Origin: Methylomarinovum caldicuralii
GTDB taxonomy: Bacteria; Pseudomonadota; Gammaproteobacteria; Methylococcales; Methylothermaceae
Assembly: GCF_033126985.1 (NCBI RefSeq)
Contig: NZ_AP024714.1
Location: 1,504,990 to 1,568,989 of the forward strand
DNA: 64,000 bases
Direction of reading: 5' to 3'
The translations under genes and the position numbers were made by a program. Shown here one piece after another: positions 56,237 to 64,000 of the stretch. How positions within the stretch are numbered: position 1 is the stretch's first letter; each line of letters opens with the position of its first letter. A model generated the notes under the pieces. The model did not search any database. It saw only the letters and a program-made list of their open reading frames with translations, and was not told the origin of the DNA.

Positions 56237-57038
56237 GGCCTTCCTTGGCCTCTTCCCAGAGGGCGTCGAGATCGCCCAGCGGAACGTCGGTCATTTTGCG
56301 TCCGGATGCGGCCAGGCGCCGTTCCATGTAGCGGAAACGGCGGGCGAACTTGCGGTTGCTTTGCCGCAGGGCGGTTTCCGGATGCACCCCCAGATGACGG
56401 GCCAGGTTGACGGCGACGAACAACAGATCCCCCACTTCCTCACAGATATGGGCCTCGTCACCGCTGGCCCAGGCCTCGCGCAGTTCCTGCAGTTCCTCCT
56501 CGACCTTGGCGAACACCGGCGCTGCCTCCACCCAGTCGAAACCTTGACGGGCGGCGCGGTTCTGGATTTCTTCGGCCTGGAGCAGGGCCGGCAGCGTAAC
56601 GGGGACATCGTCGAGAACGCCGGTTTCCGCCTCATCCCTGCCCTTGGCGCGGCGTTCGGCCTGTTTGACCGCTTCCCAGGCCCGTTTGCGTTCTTCCTCG
56701 GAGGCGAATCTCACGCCGGCAAAGACGTGGGGATGACGGCGTTCGAGCTTGTCGCACAGGCGCTCGACCACCTGGTGGAAATCGAACAGCCCCCGTTCTT
56801 CGGCGATGCGGGCGTAGAACACCACCTGCAGCAGCAGATCCCCCAGCTCGTCGCACAGATCGTCGTAATCGCCGCGCTCGATGGCGTCGGCAACCTCGTA
56901 GGCTTCCTCCAGGGTATGGGGGATCAGCGATTCGAAGGTCTGCCTGCGGTCCCAGGGACAGCCGCTTTCGGGATCGCGCAGCCGGGCCATGATGGCCAGC
57001 AGGCGCTCGACGGGATGGCGCTCAGAAGTGGTAGCCAT
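56226..57038 (-). CDS. mazG: Nucleoside triphosphate pyrophosphohydrolase
   Basis: 270 residues with two MazG domains: [35 protein letters not shown]...[13 protein letters not shown] (about 20-75) and [12 protein letters not shown]...[19 protein letters not shown] (about 185-225), each with the EExxE-ExxD metal sites. It removes non-canonical NTPs. Overlaps the PfkB gene by 17 bases. Confidence 0.95.
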   Translation of the reverse strand: MATTSERHPVERLLAIMARLRDPESGCPWDRRQTFESLIPHTLEEAYEVADAIERGDYDDLCDELGDLLLQVVFYARIAEERGLFDFHQVVERLCDKLERRHPHVFAGVRFASEEERKRAWEAVKQAERRAKGRDEAETGVLDDVPVTLPALLQAEEIQNRAARQGFDWVEAAPVFAKVEEELQELREAWASGDEAHICEEVGDLLFVAVNLARHLGVHPETALRQSNRKFARRFRYMERRLAASGRKMTDVPLGDLDALWEEAKEGREA

Positions 57039-57954
57039 AGTTGTCGTAGAAACGCTGGCGGAACTGGTCCAGACTGAAACGGTGGTTCTGGGTGCCGGCG
57101 TGTTCCACCTTGATCGCCCCCATCAGGGAAGCGATGGCGCCGATGGTTTCCCAGTCGTAATTCTCCAGCAGCCCGAAGAGCACCCCGGCCCGGTAGGCGT
57201 CGCCGCAACCGGTGGGATCGACCACCTTCTCCACCCGTGCGGGGGGGATGCGGATCGGCCGGCGGTCGATGTAGACCACCGAGCCCTCGGCTCCCTTGGT
57301 GACCACCACTGCATCGACGTCGTCGGAGATCAGTTCCGGGGTCAGCCGGGTCTTCTCCTGTACCAGCTTGGCTTCGTAATCGTTGAAGATGGCCCAGGTG
57401 GCCAGTTCGATGAAGCGGAGCAGCTCGTCGCCTTCGAACATGGGTGTCCCCTGGCCCGGATCGAAGATGAAGGGAATGCCTGCCTCGTGGAACTGCTCGG
57501 CGTGCTGAATCATGCCGTCGCGACCGTCGGGGGCGACGATGCCGATTTCGATGCCGGCATCGGTGGGCACCTGGTTGAGATGGGCGTGGGACATGGCCCC
57601 GGGATGGAAGGCGGTGATCTGGTTGTCGTCCAGGTCGGTGGTGATGTAGGCCTGGGCGGTGTAGGTCCCTTCCACTTCGCGCAGATAGCGCTGGTCGATG
57701 CCGCAGAGCTCCAGCCATTCCCGGTAGGGGCCGAAATCCTGGCCCACGGTGGCCATCGGCAACGGCTCCTTGCCCAGCAGCTTCAGATTGTAGGCGATGT
57801 TGCCGGCGCAACCGCCGAACTCCCGCCGCAAATCCGGCACCAGAAAGGAAACGTTCAGGATGTGGACCTGGTCCGGCAGGATGTGATTCTTGAAATAGTC
57901 GTGAAACACCATGATGGTGTCGTAAGCCATGGAACCGGTAATCAGCGCGCTCAT
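57022..57954 (-). CDS. PfkB-family carbohydrate kinase, adenosine-kinase-like
   Basis: 310 residues. EFGGCAGNIAYNLKLLG (about 45-61) and the anion-hole motif DPTGCGDAYRAGVLFGLL (about 247-264, catalytic Asp in GCGD) define the PfkB fold. Substrate selectivity resembles adenosine kinase-like members, but ribose or other sugars cannot be excluded. Four bases before dgkA on the same strand. Confidence 0.88.
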   Translation of the reverse strand: MSALITGSMAYDTIMVFHDYFKNHILPDQVHILNVSFLVPDLRREFGGCAGNIAYNLKLLGKEPLPMATVGQDFGPYREWLELCGIDQRYLREVEGTYTAQAYITTDLDDNQITAFHPGAMSHAHLNQVPTDAGIEIGIVAPDGRDGMIQHAEQFHEAGIPFIFDPGQGTPMFEGDELLRFIELATWAIFNDYEAKLVQEKTRLTPELISDDVDAVVVTKGAEGSVVYIDRRPIRIPPARVEKVVDPTGCGDAYRAGVLFGLLENYDWETIGAIASLMGAIKVEHAGTQNHRFSLDQFRQRFYDNYGYHF

Positions 57955-57958
57955 TGCT

Positions 57959-58336
57959 TTACCCTTGGAAAAAACGGTCGTATCCGATCAAACCCCACAC
58001 CAGCAGGGCGAGAAAAATGGCCAGCAGCACGCTGGCCGAAGCGATGTCCTTGGCGTAGCCGGACAGGGGGTGGAATTCGGTGCCGATGCGGTCCACCACC
58101 GCCTCCACCGCCGAATTGAGGGTTTCGAAGATGGCGATCTGCCAGACGCTGGCGATCAGCAGCACCCGCTCCACCGCCGTCTCCCCCAGCCATAATCCCA
58201 ACGGCAGCGCCAGCAGGGAGACGATGACCTCCTGCCGGAAGGCCTCTTCCTTGCGCCAGCACACCTTCATCCCCGCCACCGAATTGCCAAAGGCGGCGAT
58301 CAGGCGGGGAATGCCTTTCAGTCCCGGCTGGCCCAT
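57959..58336 (-). CDS. dgkA: Diacylglycerol kinase
   Basis: 125 residues with three membrane helices. The core AAFGNSVAGMKVCWRKEEAFRQEVIVSLLALPLGLWLG and FETLNSAVEAVVDRIG (catalytic ETLNSAVE) are diagnostic of DgkA. It recycles diacylglycerol to phosphatidate in the inner membrane. The start shares its A with the gcvH stop (TGATG). Confidence 0.95.
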   Translation of the reverse strand: MGQPGLKGIPRLIAAFGNSVAGMKVCWRKEEAFRQEVIVSLLALPLGLWLGETAVERVLLIASVWQIAIFETLNSAVEAVVDRIGTEFHPLSGYAKDIASASVLLAIFLALLVWGLIGYDRFFQG

Positions 58337-58722
58337 CAGCCCTCCCCGAGCAGGCGACGGTAAGCCTCGGCATCGAGCAACCTGTCCCACTCGGCCGGAT
58401 CGGAAGGCCGGACGCGGAACAGCCAGGCCGAGTAGGGATCCTCGTTGAGCCGCTCCGGGTGCTCGGCCACCGCTTCATTGACCGCCACGATCTCGCCGGA
58501 AACCGGGGCATGCACGTCGGAAGCGGCCTTGACCGATTCGATCACCATGCACGGCTGGCCGGCCTTCACTTGGGCACCTGCTTTGGGCAGCTCCACATAG
58601 ACGATGTCCCCCAGCTCTGCCTGGGCGTGGTCGGTGATACCCACGGTGACGGTGCCGTCGGCCTCGCGGCGGGCCCACTGATGGGTCGGTGAATAGCGCA
58701 GCTCCTCGGGAATGCGGCTCAT
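58336..58722 (-). CDS. gcvH: Glycine cleavage system H protein
   Basis: 128 residues. [42 protein letters not shown] and the lipoyl-lysine site in [17 protein letters not shown] are standard GcvH. AAGGAG precedes the ATG at 58722; a longer in-frame form adds an unconserved stretch. The other glycine-cleavage genes are not in this window. Confidence 0.95.
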   Translation of the reverse strand: MSRIPEELRYSPTHQWARREADGTVTVGITDHAQAELGDIVYVELPKAGAQVKAGQPCMVIESVKAASDVHAPVSGEIVAVNEAVAEHPERLNEDPYSAWLFRVRPSDPAEWDRLLDAEAYRRLLGEG

Positions 58723-58835
58723 CTCTTCTGCTCCTTTGCTGGACGCTTTAGGCAAAGCCGCCATTGTACCGCAGCCTTGCGGAAAGTGGCCGCCCTGCAG
58801 TACATTGAGCGGCTTTCCGACCGCTGAAGCCGCGC

Positions 58836-59762
58836 ATGCGCCTGCCCTGTTCGCTGTTGCTCCTCACCGCCCTGCTGCCCGCTGCCGCCTTTGGCAGGGA
58901 GGAAGACGAGGCCGACGCGGGCCCCGGCGTCCGCATCGAAGCCGCCGCCCAGGCCCTCGCGGCCCTGATCATCGAACCTGCGCCCAGGCCCGAACCGGCG
59001 CCGGCCGCCACCGCGTGGGCCGAAGTGCTGGATCCGGCGCCGCTGCTCGAGGCCGCCATCGCCTGGCGCCAGCGGCAGCAGGCCATCGCCGCCGCCCGCA
59101 GCCGGGTGGACATTCTAGAGCGGCGCCGCCAGCGCCTGAACCGACTGCGAGACAGCGTCAGACGCCGCGAGCGCGAACAGGCCGCACTCGACTGGCAGGC
59201 GGCCCGGGCGGAACTAGCCAGACTGGAACTGGCCCAGGCGCAGCAGCAGCGCCAGCTCCGCCTGGCGTGGGGCGAGGTGCTGAGCGGCTGGGTCGTGCGC
59301 GACGCCCCCGAGCTGCAACGCCTCGCCCACCGGCAACTGACCCTGGTGCGCCTGACGCCGGCGGCGGACGCAGCCCGCTTCCGGCATAACGGCAGAACCG
59401 TCCCCCTGCCGCTGCTGTCCCCCGACCCCCGCGTCGATTCCCGCAGCGGCCAAAGGGCCAGTCTGCACCGCGCCGACCTTCCCCTGCCCATCGGACTGCG
59501 CTTCACGGCGGCCGCAGGCCAGGGCCGGCCGGCCATTCCACTCCCGGACAGCGCCGTGGTCTGGCAGGGGGGAAGGCCCTGGTTCTACGTCCGCATCGAC
59601 GGGGAAAGCTTCCGGCGCCGCCCGCTCCGGGGCCGGCGCCGCGGCGGGCGCTGGTGGGTCGAAACCGGGCTGGCGCCGGGCGAGGCCGTGGTGATCCGCG
59701 GCGCCCAGTGGCTGCTGGCCCAGGAACTGCGCGCCCTGGTGCCCGAAGAGGACGACGACTGA
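58836..59762 (+). CDS. Membrane-fusion-like adaptor of the RND pair, short and divergent
   Basis: 308 residues. Signal peptide [19 protein letters not shown], then a long Arg/Gln-rich helical hairpin (about 75-155: [50 protein letters not shown]) and a beta part ending [25 protein letters not shown], which is the typical C-terminal end of HlyD/CusB adaptors. The lipoyl halves are hard to see, so it is a reduced adaptor. It abuts the RND pump gene (ATG three bases after TGA). Confidence 0.65.
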   Translation: MRLPCSLLLLTALLPAAAFGREEDEADAGPGVRIEAAAQALAALIIEPAPRPEPAPAATAWAEVLDPAPLLEAAIAWRQRQQAIAAARSRVDILERRRQRLNRLRDSVRRREREQAALDWQAARAELARLELAQAQQQRQLRLAWGEVLSGWVVRDAPELQRLAHRQLTLVRLTPAADAARFRHNGRTVPLPLLSPDPRVDSRSGQRASLHRADLPLPIGLRFTAAAGQGRPAIPLPDSAVVWQGGRPWFYVRIDGESFRRRPLRGRRRGGRWWVETGLAPGEAVVIRGAQWLLAQELRALVPEEDDD

Positions 59763-62700
59763 ATGCTGGCCCGCCTGATCGATGCCGCCATCCGGCTGCG
59801 CGGCCCCATCCTCGGCCTGTGTCTGCTGCTTTTGGCTTACGGCGGCTGGCGTCTGTCCCAGGCCGGGCTCGACATCTTCCCGGAATTCGCCCCCAGGCAG
59901 GTGGTGATCCAGACCGAAGCCCCGGGGCTGACCGCCACCCAGGTGGAGCAGCGCCTGACCCAGCTGCTGGAAAACGCCCTTGGCGGGCTGGCCGGCCTGC
60001 GTCAGCTGCGCTCCGAATCCATCGCCGGCCTGTCGGTGATCACCGCCGTGTTCGAGGACGACGTCGATCTCTACCGTGCCCGCCAGCAGGTGAGCGAACG
60101 CCTCGCCACGATCGCCGCCCGCCTGCCTGCCGGCATCCAGCCGCCCCAGGTGGTGCCCCTGTCTTCGTCCTCGGCCACGGTGCTGACCCTGGGCCTGACC
60201 GGCGCCGACCGCCTGACGCTGCGCGATTTCGTGGACTGGACCCTGGTGCCCCGCCTGCTGGCGGTGCCCGGGGTGGCCGACGTCAACGTCTTCGGCGGCG
60301 GCCGCCGCCAGCTGCAGATCCAGCTCGATCCCGAACGCCTGGCCCGCCACGGCCTCGGCCTCAACCGGGTGCTGGACCGCCTCCACCGGCAACTGCAGCG
60401 CGAAGGGCTGGGCTTCGTCACCACCCCCAACCAGCGTCTGGTCCTCACCCTGCCCCTGGACCGGGAGCTCGAAGCCCGGCTGCGCCACCTGCCCGTCTCC
60501 CCGCCTTTGACCCTGGAACAGCTGGCCACCCTCACCTGGGGCGAGGCCCCGCCCATCAGCGCCGCCCAGGTCAACGGCGAGCGGGGTCTGGTGTTGACGG
60601 TCATCGGCCAATACGGCGCCAACACTCTGACCGTGTCCCGCCGGGTGGAACAGGTGCTGGCGGATTTTCAGCCCCTGCTGGCGAAACAGGGCATCACCCT
60701 CCACCCCCATCTGTTCCGTCCCGCCGACTACATCGAGCGCTCCTTCCGCAGCCTCGATGCCCACCTGCTCGCCGGCGCGGTGCTGGTGATGGTGGTGCTC
60801 TACGCCTTCCTGGCCGACTGGCGCAGCGCCCTGATCTGCACCCTGGCCATCCCCTTGAGCCTGCTGAGTGCCGCCCTGGTGCTGGTGGAGGCCGGCGTCA
60901 ACCTCAACATCATGGTCCTCGGCGGGCTCACCATCGCCCTGGGGGAAGTGGTGGACGACGCCATCATCGACACCGAAAACCTGTTCCGCCGCCTGCGTCT
61001 GAATGCCCAGGCCGCTGTGCCCAGGCCCATTCACCAGGTAGTGCTGGAATCGGCCTTGGAAGTGCGCGGCTCGGTGGTCTACGCCACTTTCATCGTCGCC
61101 TTGGTGTTCGTGCCGCTGCTGACCCTGGGCGGCGTGGCCGGCCGCCTGTTCGCTCCCCTGGGGGTGGCTTACATCCTCGCCATCCTCGCCTCCCTGGCGG
61201 TGGCCCTGACCGTCACCCCCGCTCTGGGTTACCTGCTGCTCGGGCAGCGCCGCCAGCCCCGGCAGGCGCCGGTAAGCGCCTGGCTGCAGCGGCATTACCG
61301 CCGCCTGCTGCGCGCCGTCCTCGCCCGTCCGCGCCCGGTTCTGGCCATCGCTGCGCTGCTGTGTCTGGGGGTGCTCGCCAGCCTGCCGGGGCTGGGCGGG
61401 CGTTTTCTGCCGGAACTGCGCGAGGGCCATTTCATCGTCCACACCGCCAGCCTGCCGGGCACCTCCCTGGAAGCCTCGCTGCAGCTGGGCCGGCGCCTGA
61501 CCGAAGCGTTCCTGGCCATTCCCGGGGTGGTGTCGGTGTCCCAGTGGGCCGGACGGGCCGAACGCGGCGCCGACACCTACGGCAGTCATTACAGCGAATA
61601 CGAGGTCCATCTCCAGCCGCTGTCAGGACCGGCGCAACGGGCGGTGCTGGAACGGCTGGAGGCGGTGCTGGAACGCTTCCCCGGCATCGCCTACGAGGCC
61701 AACACCTTCCTTACCGAACGGGTGGATGAGACCCTGTCCGGCTATACCGCCCCGGTGGTGGTCAACCTCTACGGCCCCAGACTGGCGGTGCTCGACCGCC
61801 TCGCCGCCGAAGTGGCGGCGCAGATGGCGCAAATCCCCGGCGCCCGCGAGATCCGCATCCGCGCCCAGACCGCCCTGCCCCAGCTGGAGATCGATCCGGA
61901 CCCGGAAGCGCTGGCGCTCTTCGGCCTCTCCCCCGCCGATCTGGTGACGGCGCTGCAGAGCTTCCAGGGGGTGACCGTCGGGGAAACCTTCGCCGGCAAC
62001 CGCGCCTTCCCCGTCACCGCCATCCTGCCGCCGATGTGGCGCCACGATCCCACCGCTCTGGCGCGGCTGCCCCTCAACGCTGCCGACGGCCGTCTGGTCC
62101 GCTTGGGAGACGTAGCCCGCATCCGCCAGGTGGAGGGACGCTACAACCTGATCCATCGCAGCGCCCAGCGCCTGCAGGTGGTGACCGCCAATCCGGCAGG
62201 CGATCTGGATGCCTTTTTCACCGAGCTGCGGCGGCGGGTGCTGACGGAAATCGACTTCCCCCCCGGCTACGCCACGGAATTCACCGGCGCGGCGGTCCAG
62301 CAGCACCAGGCCCGTCAGGCGCTCCTGGTCCACGCCCTGGCCGCCGGCGTCGGCGTGCTGCTGCTGATCCAGGTGGCGCTGGGTTCCTGGCGCCATACCC
62401 TTCTGACTCTTGCCAATCTGCCTTTCGCCCTGGTGGGCGGAGTGCTGGCGGCCTGGCTGAGCGGCGGTATCATCTCGGTCGGCTCGATGGTGGGTTTCGT
62501 GACCCTGTTCGGCATCACCGTGCGCAACGCCATCATGCTCATCGCCCATTACCGCCGCCTGGTGACGGTGGAAAAGCGCCCCTGGAACGCCGCCACCGCC
62601 CTCGACGGTGCCACCGACCGTCTGCCGGCGGTGCTGATGACCGCCCTGGTCACCGCCCTGGCGATGCTGCCGGTGGCCTGGGGCAGCGACAACCCGGGGC

Positions 62701-62819
62701 GGGAGATCATGGGCCCGATGGCGGCCATCATCATCGGCGGCCTGCTCTCCTCCACCGCCCTGACCCTGCTGCTGCTGCCGCCGCTGCTGCTGCGTTACGG
62801 GCGTTTCAACGCCTGCTGA
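59763..62819 (+). CDS. CusA/CzcA-type RND efflux pump
   Basis: 1018 residues. N-terminal helix ([57 protein letters not shown]), two large porter domains and the RND hallmark [19 protein letters not shown] (about 398-416). The last membrane block includes [19 protein letters not shown]. The metal-type (HME) affiliation rests on FPEFAP and [22 protein letters not shown]. No outer-membrane channel follows, so it may use the TolC at 48875. Substrate metal unknown. Confidence 0.92.
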   Translation: MLARLIDAAIRLRGPILGLCLLLLAYGGWRLSQAGLDIFPEFAPRQVVIQTEAPGLTATQVEQRLTQLLENALGGLAGLRQLRSESIAGLSVITAVFEDDVDLYRARQQVSERLATIAARLPAGIQPPQVVPLSSSSATVLTLGLTGADRLTLRDFVDWTLVPRLLAVPGVADVNVFGGGRRQLQIQLDPERLARHGLGLNRVLDRLHRQLQREGLGFVTTPNQRLVLTLPLDRELEARLRHLPVSPPLTLEQLATLTWGEAPPISAAQVNGERGLVLTVIGQYGANTLTVSRRVEQVLADFQPLLAKQGITLHPHLFRPADYIERSFRSLDAHLLAGAVLVMVVLYAFLADWRSALICTLAIPLSLLSAALVLVEAGVNLNIMVLGGLTIALGEVVDDAIIDTENLFRRLRLNAQAAVPRPIHQVVLESALEVRGSVVYATFIVALVFVPLLTLGGVAGRLFAPLGVAYILAILASLAVALTVTPALGYLLLGQRRQPRQAPVSAWLQRHYRRLLRAVLARPRPVLAIAALLCLGVLASLPGLGGRFLPELREGHFIVHTASLPGTSLEASLQLGRRLTEAFLAIPGVVSVSQWAGRAERGADTYGSHYSEYEVHLQPLSGPAQRAVLERLEAVLERFPGIAYEANTFLTERVDETLSGYTAPVVVNLYGPRLAVLDRLAAEVAAQMAQIPGAREIRIRAQTALPQLEIDPDPEALALFGLSPADLVTALQSFQGVTVGETFAGNRAFPVTAILPPMWRHDPTALARLPLNAADGRLVRLGDVARIRQVEGRYNLIHRSAQRLQVVTANPAGDLDAFFTELRRRVLTEIDFPPGYATEFTGAAVQQHQARQALLVHALAAGVGVLLLIQVALGSWRHTLLTLANLPFALVGGVLAAWLSGGIISVGSMVGFVTLFGITVRNAIMLIAHYRRLVTVEKRPWNAATALDGATDRLPAVLMTALVTALAMLPVAWGSDNPGREIMGPMAAIIIGGLLSSTALTLLLLPPLLLRYGRFNAC

Positions 62820-63388
62820 ACCAGTCGCGCCTCCCGCCCTGACAGCGGCAGCTTGATAGCGGCCTGTTGCGCCTGCGGCGACATCTTTTTCCAGGTCTTG
62901 CCGACGATGTCGATGAGCTTGTCGTCGCTGTAGTCCTGCGCGAAGGGGAGAAAGTAATATTGCAGGAACACCAGACAAGCGGCGTCCTCCACCATCTGCA
63001 CCTGGGGGTCGCGCTTGAGGCCGCGTTTCATCAGGATGCGTTTCACCTGCCCGATGGCGGATTCACCGGAGCCGGCCCGGCGCAGCAACCGGGCGGCCGT
63101 TTCTCCATGCAGCCGGTACAGGAAGGTACGCCATGCCAGATAACCCCGCCGTCCCGACGGATAACGGTCGCGGGGGATCAGCCAGCGGCACACGTGCTGG
63201 GCGCGGGCGGCGAGAAAGGCGGTTTCCGGGGCGTCGGGATAGAGCCGCACCAGCCAGTCGGTCATGCGGATGCCGTACAGCCAGGTGCGGGGATAGGGTT
63301 TCCCGCGCCAGGTTTCCCATACGGGATCGCTGGCATTGGCCTGGTCGATCAGACCGACGGCGGTCACGAAACGGTGCGGGTCCATCAT
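62795..63388 (-). CDS. DUF4202 protein
   Basis: 197 residues. FVTAVGLIDQANASDPVW, YPRTWLYGIRMTDWLVRLYP, HVCRWLIPRDRYPSGRRGYLAWRTFLYRLH and VEDAACLVFLQYYFLPFAQDYSDDKLIDIVGKTWKKMSP, together with the conserved His residues, match DUF4202, an HD-like helical family of unknown function. The ATG at 63388 was preferred to an upstream TTG. Its 3' end overlaps the RND gene by 25 bases. Confidence 0.88.
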   Translation of the reverse strand: MMDPHRFVTAVGLIDQANASDPVWETWRGKPYPRTWLYGIRMTDWLVRLYPDAPETAFLAARAQHVCRWLIPRDRYPSGRRGYLAWRTFLYRLHGETAARLLRRAGSGESAIGQVKRILMKRGLKRDPQVQMVEDAACLVFLQYYFLPFAQDYSDDKLIDIVGKTWKKMSPQAQQAAIKLPLSGREARLVQQALKRP

Positions 63389-63468
63389 CCCCTCGACGGT
63401 TTGGATTGACAACCTTCCCGATCCGGCCTACAACCTCAACCGGACAGCCACGATTCGGGAGGTACATC

Positions 63469-64000
63469 ATGCACATTTTCATCACCGGCGCCACCGGTTT
63501 CATCGGCCGGAACCTGTGCCGCTCGCTGCTGGAGCAGTCCCATACCCTGACGGTGCTGAGCCGCCGGCCGGACAACCGGGTGCGGGAGATCTGCGGCGAT
63601 GTCGCCGTGATCCACAGTCTGGAGGAACTGACCCCGGCCCACCGCTTCGACGCCATCATCAATCTGGCCGGCGAACCCATCATCGGCCCGCGCTGGAGCG
63701 AGGCGCGCAAACGGCGACTGTGGGACAGCCGCGTCACCCTGACCGAACGGCTGGCGGACTGGATCGCCCGCTCCGAAACCAAACCGCAGGCACTGCTTTC
63801 CGGTTCGGCAGTAGGATATTACGGTGACCAGGGGGACCGGGTCCTCGACGAAGACACGCCGCCGGTGGAAAGTGGATTCGGCCAGCGGCTTTGCGCCGCC
63901 TGGGAGGCGGCCGCCCGCAAAGCCGAGGATGCCGGGGTGCGGGTATGTTTGCTGCGGACCGGCCCGGTACTGGGCCACGGCGGCCTGTTGGCGCGGATGC
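63469..64000 (+). CDS. TIGR01777-family NAD-dependent epimerase, cut by window edge
   Basis: First 177 residues of an SDR protein: MHIFITGATGFIGRNLCRSLLE (NAD site), IINLAGEPIIGPRWSEARKRRLWDSRV (about 63-90), LLSGSAVGYYGDQGD (active Tyr) and RVCLLRTGPVLGHGGLLARM. This is the YfcH-like TIGR01777 family, of unknown substrate. GGGAGG lies before the start. The C-terminal DUF1731 part lies beyond the edge. Confidence 0.92.
   Translation, partial: MHIFITGATGFIGRNLCRSLLEQSHTLTVLSRRPDNRVREICGDVAVIHSLEELTPAHRFDAIINLAGEPIIGPRWSEARKRRLWDSRVTLTERLADWIARSETKPQALLSGSAVGYYGDQGDRVLDEDTPPVESGFGQRLCAAWEAAARKAEDAGVRVCLLRTGPVLGHGGLLARM

Noticed and set aside
59214-61610. 798-codon open frame opposite the RND genes
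   Set aside because: Gln/Gly/His-rich antisense shadow; the plus-strand pump has all family motifs.

Overview
The window is high-GC DNA from a gammaproteobacterium. Supporting genes are nlpD-rpoS, gltBD, a one-piece ssrA, gltX followed by tRNA-Ala and tRNA-Glu, a ydbH/ydbL-type envelope pair, and nfi-mazG. A cytochrome P460 family gene, a large tetraheme cytochrome and an arsenosugar cluster would fit a methanotroph-like lineage (Methylococcales), but no methane-oxidation gene is present, so the lineage is an inference. Both edges cut genes: a dynamin-like GTPase on the left and a TIGR01777 epimerase on the right.

Layout. 1-5.8 kb, minus strand: a dynamin-like GTPase, then a tightly overlapping set of TPR-like protein, receiver-like protein, small MglA/COG2229-type GTPase, two roadblock-type proteins, PAS protein and a PhnD-like binding protein without signal peptide. 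This looks like an uncharacterised cytoplasmic signalling or polarity module. 5.9-13.6 kb: trhP, a coiled-coil protein, cysM, AsmA/YdbH-like and DUF1318 lipoprotein genes, rlmD, an L,D-transpeptidase and a UPF0114 protein. 13.7-16.0 kb: tRNA-Thr followed by gene debris (5'-less XRE regulator, an IS4/Tn5-like element, a truncated ADP-ribosylglycohydrolase). 16.0-23.1 kb: ECF sigma factor and zinc-finger anti-sigma, then an overlapping arsenosugar operon (arsS, a TVP38-flavoprotein fusion, two glycosyltransferases, DUF3047, arsM). 23.1-27 kb: ssrA, a HicA-type toxin-antitoxin pair, tRNA-Glu, tRNA-Ala, gltX, and a 430-base gene-free gap packed with complementary stems and a pseudoknot (candidate structured RNA).

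27-42.6 kb: ribose-phosphate metabolism (prs-like, rpiA), bcp, kinase-like and Nudix genes, deaD, rpoS, nlpD, gltB, gltD, a TetR regulator, an unknown membrane-anchored protein and tRNA-Pro. 42.7-48.6 kb: an ISAs1 element that has cut off the 3' end of a multicopper oxidase, a probable Fe-S regulator, a small orphan, cytochrome P460 and a tetraheme PKD cytochrome. 48.9-55.2 kb: a complete TolC-HlyD-ABC(ATPase-permease-permease) exporter of YbhFGRS type. 55.4-64 kb: tRNA-Arg, nfi, mazG, a PfkB kinase, dgkA, gcvH, a two-gene RND metal-type efflux system, DUF4202 and the partial epimerase.

Three otherwise well-formed genes (transposase, deaD, tetraheme cytochrome) and one possible small ORF each need one extra base near their 5' end to read through. 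This suggests either single-base-deletion errors in the assembly or real frameshifts. All statements rest on reading the sequence; no database search was run.
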